The position numbers were made by a program, and so were the translations under genes. The notes beneath the pieces were generated by a model, which was given only the letters and a program-made list of their open reading frames with translations, did no database searches and was not told the DNA's origin. Below are positions 8,589-17,500 of a DNA stretch of 64,000 bases, piece by piece; within the stretch, counting starts at the first letter, position 1; each line of letters opens with the position of its first letter. The stretch spans positions 1-64,000 of the forward strand of contig NZ_JAFCNB010000001.1 in NCBI RefSeq assembly GCF_017896165.1. The letters run 5' to 3'. Source of the DNA: Microbispora oryzae. GTDB taxonomy: Bacteria > Actinomycetota > Actinomycetes > Streptosporangiales > Streptosporangiaceae.

Positions 8589-9560
8589 TTAGACGAGCAG
8601 CAGGGTCTTCCCTACGGCGGTGCGATTCTCGATCGCGGCGTGCGCCTCGGCAGCGCGTTCCAACGGGAAGGTCTGCCCGATCACCGGCCGGACGAGCCCG
8701 GCGGCGGCCTTCGACATCATCTGCTCCGCCCACCGCGCCACGTTCGGCCCAAAATCGAAGAGCTGCTCGATGCCGATCACCTCCACCCCCTTGGATCGGG
8801 CTTCCGCAGAGTCGATGAGCGTGACCTCGCCGCTGGAGGCTCCGTGCACCGAGAACCGGCCACCGCGAGCTGTCACCTCGAATGCGGCCCGCCCTATCTG
8901 TCCGCCGACGCCGTCGAACACCACGTCCGGTCCCGCACCATCGGTCGCTTCGAGTACCCGCCTGGTCCAGGTCGGCTCCGAGTAGTCCACCACGGCATCG
9001 GCGCCCAGTTCCCGGAGCAGGTCGAGCTTGCGCGTTCCGCGGGCAGCTCCCACGACCCGAGCGCCGACCGAACGGGCGAGCTGCACCAGCAGGCTGCCGA
9101 CGCCGCCGGCCGCCGCTTCGACCAGCACCCAATCACCGGGGCCGATGCCCGCTCTCTCGGTGAGGCCCTGCGCGGTGCTGCCGTCGCTGTGCAGGGCGAT
9201 GGCCTCCGGCAGGCCCAGTCCGTCCGGCACCGGAAACAGTTCCTCGACCTTGGCTACGGCACGCTCGGCGAACCCGCCGGTCTCTCCAGTCCCGGCGATG
9301 ACCCGGCGCCCAATCCAAGCCGGATCCACCCGCGCCCCGACCGAGCTCACACGACCGGCCACCAGACCGCCCGGCACGTATGGCAACGACGGCCTGGCAT
9401 GCCACTTGTCGACGCCACGCCGGATCTGCGTCTCGACGAACGTCATGCCCGCGACCGCCACATCGACCACGACCTGGCCCGCCCCAGCCACCGGATCCGG
9501 CGCCTCACCGGGCACCAGCACCTCCGGATCCCCGAACCTCAGCGCCTGAACCACCCGCAC
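8589..9560 (-). CDS. Quinone oxidoreductase-like MDR enzyme
   Basis: About 323 residues, NADPH-dependent medium-chain reductase of the zinc-free quinone oxidoreductase type. Visible parts are the GroES-like N-terminus (QALRFGDPEVLVPGEAP), the nucleotide-binding VEAAAGGVGSLLVQLARSVGARV and a C-terminal ENRTAVGKTLLLV. The family usually starts as RVV.RFG, which favours the GTG at 9560 preceded by AGGGG over the far start at 9602, which has no ribosome binding site. A MerR-type box lies about 46 bases upstream, so induction by a MerR-family sensor of electrophiles or redox stress is plausible; no merR gene is adjacent. Confidence 0.88.
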   Translation of the reverse strand: MRVVQALRFGDPEVLVPGEAPDPVAGAGQVVVDVAVAGMTFVETQIRRGVDKWHARPSLPYVPGGLVAGRVSSVGARVDPAWIGRRVIAGTGETGGFAERAVAKVEELFPVPDGLGLPEAIALHSDGSTAQGLTERAGIGPGDWVLVEAAAGGVGSLLVQLARSVGARVVGAARGTRKLDLLRELGADAVVDYSEPTWTRRVLEATDGAGPDVVFDGVGGQIGRAAFEVTARGGRFSVHGASSGEVTLIDSAEARSKGVEVIGIEQLFDFGPNVARWAEQMMSKAAAGLVRPVIGQTFPLERAAEAHAAIENRTAVGKTLLLV

Positions 9561-9605
9561 ACCGACCACCCCTAACCGTTCACTGACAGGGAATCCAAGC
9601 ATGCA

Positions 9606-9625
9606 ACCTCAACCACACTTGAGAT
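9606..9625. promoter_or_regulatory. MerR-type operator candidate
   Basis: ACCTCAA and TTGAGAT flank a 6-base spacer, close to the ACCTCAA-N-TTGAGGT box bound by SoxR/MerR-family activators. Placement upstream of the revised oxidoreductase start (9560) supports it. Confidence 0.5.
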
Positions 9626-9650
9626 CAAGGTGCAGCCCGACCAGGCAGCA

Positions 9651-9673
9651 GAGCAATCGTCAAGACCTGTGGA
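9651..9673 (+). repeat. 23-bp repeat, copy C
   Basis: Exact copy of 4668-4690, in the same orientation, 11 bases left of the IS5-family element. The two exact copies bracket a 5-kb segment containing xylanase, S4 protein, methyltransferase relic and oxidoreductase. Confidence 0.75.
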
Positions 9674-9683
9674 TCAATAGTTC

Positions 9684-10806
9684 CTAAGAGGGCGTTTGAT
9701 CCCATAGGTTCCGTTTGCTTCGGATTATGCGCCCCGCCAGGTGGGGGTGGATTCGTCGGTGAGTCGGCGGGCCATGAGGTCGATCATGGCGAGGTGGACC
9801 ATGGCTTCGGAGCGGGTGGGCAGGGCTTCGTAGTCGCGGACCAGGCGGCGGTGGAGCATCAGCCAGCCGAAGGTGCGCTCTACCGTCCAGCGGCGTGGCA
9901 GAGGAGTGAATCCCCTGGTGGCGGGGTCTTTGCGGACGACTTCCAGGTCGATGCCGAGGGTGGCGCTGTGTTCGATGACGCTGGTGCTGTAGGCGCTGTC
10001 GGCCCAGGTCTTGGTGATCGTGGGGTGGGCGGCGGCGACCTGGGCGAGCAGGGTGCGGCCGGCGGCGCCGTCGGAGACGCTGGCTGCGGTGACCAGTACC
10101 GCGAGCAGCAGGCCGAGGGTGTCGGTGACGATGCTGCGCTTGCGTCCGACGATCTTCTTGCCCGCGTCGATGCCCTGGGTGGCGGCGGGGACGTTGGTCG
10201 AGGTCTTGACGCTCTGGGCGTCGATGACGCAGGCGGTCGGCTCGGGGTCACGGCCTTTGGCCGTGCTGACTAATCGTCGTAGCATGCCGCTGAGCTGGGT
10301 GAATACGCCGTCTTTCTGCCAGTGGGCGAAGTAGCTGTACACGGTGGCCCAGGGCGGGTAGTCGTGCGGGAGGTAGCGCCAGGGGATGCCGGTGCGGTCG
10401 ACGTACAGGATGGCGTTGAAGATGGCGCGCAGGTCGTGCTGGGGAGGGCGACCGATGTCCAGGCCCCTGCCCCGGCGTTCGGCGTGCCAGGCGGTCAGTA
10501 CGGGTTCGACTAGCTTCCAGCGGGCGTCGGACAGGTCGCTGGGGTACGGTCGCTGTTCGGTCGTGCCTTGGGCGTATCGCGTGAGATGACGACCGCCCAG
10601 ACCTGTGCGGTGTCCGTCACCAGCAGGTAAGCCACAGACCGCCACATCTTGGGATGAGACAGGATTTTCTGCCACAGAACGGCCCCTGATCGCCCAGGTG
10701 ATTGCCCCCGACGGCCAGCAGATCGCGTGAAACCCGCCAAAAGCGACATTCGATCAACCAGTCGAATCGGGAGAAACCTGGATTGAACAGGATCAAACGC
10801 TCTCTC
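9684..10806 (-). mobile_element. IS5-family insertion sequence
   Basis: Imperfect terminal inverted repeats bound the element: left CTAAGAGGGCGTTTGATCC (9684-9702) and right CTGAGAGAGCGTTTGATCC on the minus strand (10788-10806), 17 of 19 matching. It contains one uninterrupted transposase gene. I see no matching target duplication at the two sides, which suggests a rearrangement after insertion. The right end directly abuts an integrase fragment. Confidence 0.82.
9725..10675 (-). CDS. IS5-family transposase
   Basis: DDE transposase in one frame, apparently intact. The N-terminal DUF4096-type region reads RPYPSDLSDARWKLVEPVL, AILYVDRTGIPWRYLPHDYPP. The catalytic part contains VIDAQSVKTS, GKKIVGRKRSIVTDTLG and the C-terminal RRWTVERTFGWLMLHRRLVRDYE with the Glu of the DDE triad. 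Family members usually begin only a few residues before RPYPSDLSD, so the real start is probably about 90-110 bases downstream of 10675. Confidence 0.88.
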   Translation of the reverse strand: MAENPVSSQDVAVCGLPAGDGHRTGLGGRHLTRYAQGTTEQRPYPSDLSDARWKLVEPVLTAWHAERRGRGLDIGRPPQHDLRAIFNAILYVDRTGIPWRYLPHDYPPWATVYSYFAHWQKDGVFTQLSGMLRRLVSTAKGRDPEPTACVIDAQSVKTSTNVPAATQGIDAGKKIVGRKRSIVTDTLGLLLAVLVTAASVSDGAAGRTLLAQVAAAHPTITKTWADSAYSTSVIEHSATLGIDLEVVRKDPATRGFTPLPRRWTVERTFGWLMLHRRLVRDYEALPTRSEAMVHLAMIDLMARRLTDESTPTWRGA

Positions 10807-10983
10807 AGACATTCCTGCGCCTCACTACTCCTGGATCAAGGCGTCGACCTGATCGTCATCAAAGAACTCCTCGGCCATGCTCACATCTCCATCACCGCCG
10901 ACATCTACACCCACGTCAGGCTCCGCCTCCAACGCGACGCCATCGACCGCATAAATACCGCCCTCGACGACACCAACCCATAG
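10807..10983 (+). pseudogene. Tyrosine recombinase 3' fragment
   Basis: Only the last 58 or so codons remain, starting at the IS5 right end. They encode the C-terminal catalytic block of a phage/ICE-type integrase: LRHSCASLLLDQGVDLIVIKELLGHAHIS, which includes the Arg-His pair and the later His, and TADIYTHV with the nucleophilic Tyr. The upstream core and arm-binding domains are absent on both sides of the insertion sequence, so the gene was deleted as well as interrupted. It indicates a former integrative element. Confidence 0.8.
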
Positions 10984-11102
10984 CCGTCAGGAAGAAGACC
11001 GCACAGCGCGTAGCCGTCAACGTAGCCGTCAACCACGTCCCGAGATAACGATCAACCATAGATCAGATAAAGCTTCACCAAAACGAGAAGCTCGCGCGAC
11101 GG

Positions 11103-11561
11103 CTATCTGATCCCGCTATAGAGAATGACCTCATCGCGCGCCGGACCCACCGATGGAATTCGCTTCCACCACCATTCGCGCCGACGATCCGGGCGGGCGT
11201 CGATCTTTTCGACCCGAAGAAGATCATCAGGCTCTGTATAAGAGATGAATTTATTATCAATCTCCGCGAGCACTGCTTCTACCCTTGCCCTTACGTGAGC
11301 ATCCAGACCATCTAATCCTTCGCTAATGTGATCGCGAAGAATCAGGGCAGCGATCAGATCGTATGCACCCCATGCGGATCGGTCAGACTTAGGCAGAGAC
11401 AAATCAGCCTCAAATTTATGCACGTGCGCCTGCCAAGAAAACAGCAGTTCAAGAAGGCTGATGCTTTGCTGGTCAGAGAGTTGAGCAACCACAGCTCCCA
11501 TGGCGCGCAGATCATCAGGCGAAAGACGCTGAGAAATCCAGGAGTCTTCGGGAGAAGTCAA
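11103..11561 (-). CDS. Candidate immunity protein for the RHS toxin
   Basis: About 152 residues, not recognised as a named family. It follows the RHS gene directly on the same strand. The TTG at 11561 is preceded by AAGGTAGGGG, which overlaps the toxin stop codon, and is a better start than the ATG at 11612, whose first codons overlap the toxin tail. The protein is acidic in its middle and helical, ends VILYSGIR, and is encoded by DNA of clearly lower GC than its neighbours, typical of exchangeable toxin-immunity cassettes. Immunity function is inferred from position only. Confidence 0.6.
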   Translation of the reverse strand: MTSPEDSWISQRLSPDDLRAMGAVVAQLSDQQSISLLELLFSWQAHVHKFEADLSLPKSDRSAWGAYDLIAALILRDHISEGLDGLDAHVRARVEAVLAEIDNKFISYTEPDDLLRVEKIDARPDRRREWWWKRIPSVGPARDEVILYSGIR

Positions 11562-11569
11562 AACAACCC

Positions 11570-14500
11570 CTACCTTCCAAGCGATCCAGGAAAGTACGAA
11601 GTACTCTTCCATGGTAGATCATAATTGATGATGACCCTAACGCCATTGTGGTCGAACTGCGCGGCATTTTGCTCACCGATTCGAACTGGGCCGGCCTGAC
11701 GCAAGGCGGTTTCGATCTGAGCCCTAGATGGGCGTCCCATGGCCGGATTCCCGTCACCCGTGTGCCCGTTCACGAATTCCACCATCTCGTCAAGCGTGTA
11801 TTCCTGACCGTGGAAATCCTGCGCACCGAGCTCGTCACCGTTTCTTCCACCAATTGGCCTGCCACAGAATGGCCCACTGTTATGGACCAGGATCGGCGTA
11901 CTGCCTGCGAGCACATAGTACGTGTGATAGTCGGCGATTGTGAGGTCGTAGACAGTTGGGTGTCCGGCGTGGGAGGTGATTGTGCGGATGTGGGTGGTTG
12001 TGCCGTTGGGACGACGGAGGGCGTTGGCGGTGGTGAGTTGGTCAGCGCGGAGCCACGTGTGGTGGGTAGCGTCCCAGAAGAGGTGATGTTCGGTGGCGGT
12101 GATGGTGGCGCCGGAGGCGGTGCGCCGGTGTTTGCCGCTGGTTTGCTGTTTGTTGCTGGTGTCGGTGTGGAGCGTGATTTGGATGAGGTTCGTGTAGTTG
12201 GTGCCGGATTTCGTTGCTTCGACGGTTTCGGGGGTGGTTGTGCCTGTTGTGGGGTCGGTGGCGAGGACGTGGTCTCCGGGGTGGATGTTTTCGATGGCTT
12301 TGTGGGAGTGGTCGGCCATCAGTACGGGAGTGCCGGCGGTGAAGCTGTTGGCGCAGCCTTCGGTTGCCGCGCCAGGACCGCCGATGAAGAACGCCCCTAC
12401 GTTGGCGCTGGTATCTGCCCCTATGCTCCAGGCGGAGGAGCCTCCGGGGGGATGGTTGATAGCCGGGTCGGATGTGCTCAGGACTGGGGAGAGCGCTCCT
12501 CCGGTGGGGGTTTGCCACTGGCACCATTTCCCGTCCCAGCAGGCGATGTTCGGTGTGCCGTTGAACCCGGCGAAGAAGCCGCCGAAGTAGTCCACGGCCG
12601 GTGGCAGGGCGGGCGGTGGTGTGTAGGGCTTGGGCTGCGGTCCGTACCGGTTTTTCGCAGCCGCCTTCTTCGCTTCGGCTAACGCTTTTTCCTGGTCCTG
12701 CCGCTTCTTGACGTTCTGCTTACAGGTGGCGTTGCAGTAGCCGAATTCGTGACCCTGGACGGCAGGCGGATGATTGTCGTGTTGCTTGATGTGGCGGTGG
12801 TGTTTGGCGGCTTGTTTGTCTTCTTCCCATCCGGCTCGGCCGCCGTTTTGGCTGTACGCGTAGTCCTCGGGGATCATGCCGGTGGGGTCGGACATCCCGA
12901 TGGGGTTGTCGGCGGCGTAGCTGTAGGGGTTGGCCAGTTGCGGGTCGCTCAGGACGAGCAGCGGGTCGGTGGAGACGAACCTGGCGATGGACGGGTCGTA
13001 GTAGCGGGCGCCGAGAGAGTCCAGGCCGGTGGAGTCGTCTTCGGTCTTGCCGAGGAAGCCGCGGTCGGTGAAGGGCAGCGCGTCGGTGCCGCGACGCTGA
13101 CCATAGGGCAGGTACCGCTGGCGGCTGACCTGCCCGGTCGCGTCGTTGACGGCCAGTTGCTGTGACCCCTGCAGGGCGGAGGCGAGCCAGGTGAGCCCGC
13201 TCGGGGTTCGCATGGCGACGGTGGCGCCGCCGGCGTCGGTGTAGTAGCGGGTGGCCGTTACCGTGCCGCCGGACAGTTTCAGCTCCATCGAGCCGAGGTA
13301 GAGCACCGTCCCGGCCGGATCGCGGCGGATCAGGCGGTCGCCGTCGGCGTCGTAGACCATGGTGGTGCCGGCGCCGCCCACGGTGGCCTGTTCCAGTTGG
13401 CCGAGTTCATTCCACTGCAGGTCGCCGCTCGTGCCTCCGGCCTGCCGGGCGGTCAGCTGGCCCGCATCGTCGTAGGAGTAGGTGTCGGTGAGGGCGGGAC
13501 GGGTGATCGAGGTGACCGCGTCCGGACGCGTCGCATTGCTCCCGGGGGCGGGATAGGTGTAGGTCGCGGTCTGCCCGTGATCGGACAGCGAGGTCAGGCT
13601 ACCCACCGCGTCATAGGAGTAAGACTGGGCGTAAGGGGTGACACCCTGCTGATCGGCCGACCCCATGTCCGTTCCGCAGGCCGACGCAGTGGTCGTCCAC
13701 GCCTGCGACAGCCGATGCAGACCGTCGTAGACGAAACACTCCGACTGCCCAGGACTGCTCCCACCCGCCGATACCGCGTCCAGGATCCCCGTGATCTCCC
13801 CGGAGATGTCATAGGAATACCAGTCATCCTGGCTCACCACGGGAGCAGCGGTATCAGCCCTGGTCGTCGTGGTGACATTGGTCAGATACCCCCTGGTGTC
13901 ATCCCAGCCCAGCGTCCGCTTGATTGAGCCCGCGCCGCCGTAGGAACGCTGCGCCAGCTCGCCCGTTCCCCGGTAGCCTGTGGACCCGACGTAAACGAAC
14001 CCCCCGCCGAGATCAGACGACATCGACTGAGGCAGGCCCAGATCGGTGTAGGCGAAGCTGAGCGTCTCCGCCGGAAAGCCACCCGCAGCCGGCATGCTCG
14101 TGCTGGCCACCGCACCGGAAACGGCGTAACCCGTAGTGAAGGTATAGGTGCCGGCCAGCGCCCCCTCCGCGGAGGGAATGGTCAGCATCGAACCGGTCGG
14201 GCGGTTCATCGCGTCATAGCCGGTCACCGTCTCGGTGTAGGCGTTGCCTCCGGAGAATCGGGTCGCCGAGGTCAGCTGCCCCTTGGCCACCGTGTCGTAG
14301 GCCCATTCAGCGAGCTTGGTGCCGGTCCCGGCCTCTCCGGACCACACGGCGGTCTTCCTGCCGAGGTCGTCGTAGGCGTAGGAGACCTTCTGGCCCTTGC
14401 CGTTAGTTGACCACTGGAGTCGGCCGGCGCTGTCGTACGCCTGCTGTGAATCACCCGCGTCAGGGTCATGGGAGGCGATGCGGCGGCCGAGCAGGTCGTA

Positions 14501-17500
14501 GGTGAAGGTGCGGACGTTGCCGTTGGCGTCGGTCTGCTTGACCAGCTGTCCCTTGGGGTCGTACTCGTAGGTCGTGTCGTAGTGCTGGGCGCTGCTGACC
14601 GTGAGGTACTGCCAGGACGCCCAGTCGGAGACGGTGGCGCCGGCGACGGCGCGGGCACGCCAGCGGATCTTCCATCCGTCGGTGAGGGAAGCGGGCGGGA
14701 CGGTGACGGCGGCCGGGTCGCCGGAGGCGACGCCGTTGACCGAGGTCGTCCAGATGCTCCCGGTGCCGTGTGCGGTGTCGGCGGGATCGTGTTCGACCTG
14801 GAACTCCGCCCCGAGCCGGCCGCCTTGGTCCGAGCGCACGGTGGCGATCAGCGCCGGGGTCAGCGACGTGGTCGTGCCGCCGGACGACGGCTGAGCGCGC
14901 AGGGCGCCGAAGACGGGCACCTGGGAGCCGTCGGTGACCGTGAGTGGCTGCCATGCCGACCACGGCGACGTCCCGGCGGGAGTGACGGCCCTGACGCGCC
15001 AGCGCACCTGCCAGCCGTCGCCGAGCTTGCCGTCGGGGACGGCGGCAGCTGCCTGGGTGCCTGATGTGACGTTGTCGATTCCGGTGGTCCAGATCTGGCC
15101 GGTGCCGTGTGCGGTGTCGGCCGGGTCGTGCTCCAGCTCGAACTCCGCCCGCAGGTTGCCCCCGGCAGGGTCGGTGACCTGCGCGAGCAGTTGCGGCCTC
15201 AGCGAAGGCGTCACGGTGGTCCCGTCGATGACCTGAGAAGGGGTCACCTGCAGAGAGCCGACAGCCGGATCGGGAGCGATGTTCCCGGTGTCCACGGTCG
15301 CGTCCTGCCAGTCCGACCACGCCGAGGTGACCTGGGTGGCGGCGTTGACCGCACGAGCGCGCCAGCGGATACCCCAGCCACTGGTCAGCTTGCCCGAGGG
15401 CACGGTGACTGCCACCTGAGTGCCCGAGGCCATATCGTCGACCGCGCCGGCCCAGATCTGGCCGGTGCCGTGTGCGGTGTCGGCAGGATCGTGCTCGACT
15501 TCGAACTCCGCCCGCAGGGGGGCGCCGTAGGCGTCGGTCACCACGGCCAGAAGCTGCGGCGTCAGGGATGAGACCACCGTCTGCTGACCGGCCGTATGGG
15601 CAGGAGTGATCTGTAGCTGACCGACCGTCGCGGCCGGCAGAGTGACGGCCAACGACTGCCAGGCCGTCCAGGCCGACGTGTTGGATCCCGTACCGACCGA
15701 ACGGGCCCGCCACTGCACCTTCCATCCGTCGGCCAGCTTGCCCGCCGGAACGGTCACTGTCGTCTGACTTCCGGAGGCGACATCGTCCACGCCGGTGGTC
15801 CAGATCGTTCCCGTGCCGTGCGCGGTGTCGGCCGGGTCGTGCTGGACCTCGAACTCGACCCGAGACGCGGCGCCGTCCACAGTGGTCGCCCTCGCCGCCA
15901 GGACAGGGGTGAGTGAGGAGGTGGTCTTCGCCCCGCCCACGTCCTGGGACGGGGTGACCTGCAACTGGTCCACCACCGGATCCGGCACCGTGATCGTCAC
16001 GGTCTGCCAGGCAGACCACGCCGACGACGTCGCCGCTCCGGTGTTGGTCGCCCGCGCGTGCCAGCGGATGTGCCAGCCGTCGGACAGCTTGCCCGACGGG
16101 ACCGTCGCGGTCGCGTCGGCGCCGGAGGCGACCGTGGCCGAGCTGCCGGTCCAGATTGACCCGCTGCCCTCGCCCGGATAGGCGGGGTCGTGTTCCACCT
16201 CGTAGTCGGCGCGCAGGCTGCCGCCCGCCGGGTCGGACACGCCGGCATGCAGAGTCGGCGTGAGAGACGACACATCCGTCCCCGACACCGGTGTGACCGA
16301 CAGGGCTCCGACGGCGGGAGCGGAAGCGGAACCGCTGGTGCTGGTCACCGTGAGCTTCGGCGGGCTGTTGAACTGATCCGTCTCCTCCGAGGAGGCGAAC
16401 ACCCGGTAGTTGTTGGTGTTGGTTTCCGATGGCGACTGCAATGCCACGCCGTAGTTGGCCGCGCCGGCGGCCCAGTCGGCCACGATTCCCGTGACGGTCC
16501 AGTCCAGATACCCCGCCCCGGTGCCGCAGCCGTCTTGGAACGCCTTGGTCGTGGTGACCGCGTCCTCGGTGGTGTCGGTGGGCTTTCCTGCCCAAGTCAG
16601 CGTTGACGCGTCCCAGTTGCCGGTCAGTCGGCGCACCTGGATACCGGCCCCCACCGACGTGCCACACGTGGGCGCGTCGATGTTCATCACTTCGAGCTTG
16701 GCGCTGCTGATCGTCGCACCCGCCAGTGACGAGGTGCCGAAGCGCAGATACACGCGGGAGCTACCGCTGCCGACCTGGGTGCCCGCCAGCATGAAGGGAC
16801 TGGCCGGGTCATCCGCGCCGAACACACTGGACAGGTCCACGTCCTGATTGAGTGGAAGGGTGGTCGTGGGGTCGACGCGGAGCGGGTAGACGGTGGACGG
16901 GTCGGACAGGAACGCGGGATCGGGCCGCAGCACCAGCACCTGCCGGCCTTTCTCCGTGACGACGCTGGTGTCGATCTTCCCGCGTCTGCCCGCGACCGGC
17001 ACCCGGCCCTTGTCCGCCTCGGCGTCCAGCATCACTGGCGCAGGCGCGGATGCGGCGACCCTGCCCTTGGTGTCCTTCAGCGTCAGGCCGGTCTTGCTCG
17101 CCGTCGCGGACAGCCCGGTGGTGACCAGCGGCAGGCGGAATTCCACCGGCTTCGTCGGACGCTGCCGCATGATCACATCGTGGCGGAATCCTGTCGGTAC
17201 AGCGGTTACCACCAGCTCGGTGCCGTTTCCCAACTCGTAGGTCGCGGTGTTGCCCTTTACACTGGGCCGGGGCAGAGCCGTTGGCCACTGCACCCCGAAG
17301 ACCGTGCCGTCGCTTCTCGTCATTGTGGCGAACGCGCTCGTGCCACCGGTGGAGAAACGGACATCCGCAGCCGCCGCCTTCGGGTGCAGCACCCCGCCGT
17401 CCTCCACCAGCGTGGTGTCGATCGGCACCCAGGTGTCGCCCTGTTTCACCCGGACCGGTCCGGCGGTGAACTCCGTGGTGAATGTCTTCCCGTCCGGGTT

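Noticed and set aside
8500-9575. 3' half of the long plus-strand frame that contains the methyltransferase C-terminus
   Set aside because: Beyond about 8496 it is only the complement of the quinone oxidoreductase gene.
14600-16300. Regular repeats suspected as a CRISPR array
   Set aside because: Units are about 300 bases, coding and in frame; they are protein-domain repeats. No short repeat-spacer array was seen anywhere in the window.
14466-16667. 733-codon minus-strand frame inside the RHS gene
   Set aside because: Shifted frame of the FN3-like repeat region; repeats appear as basic low-complexity sequence.
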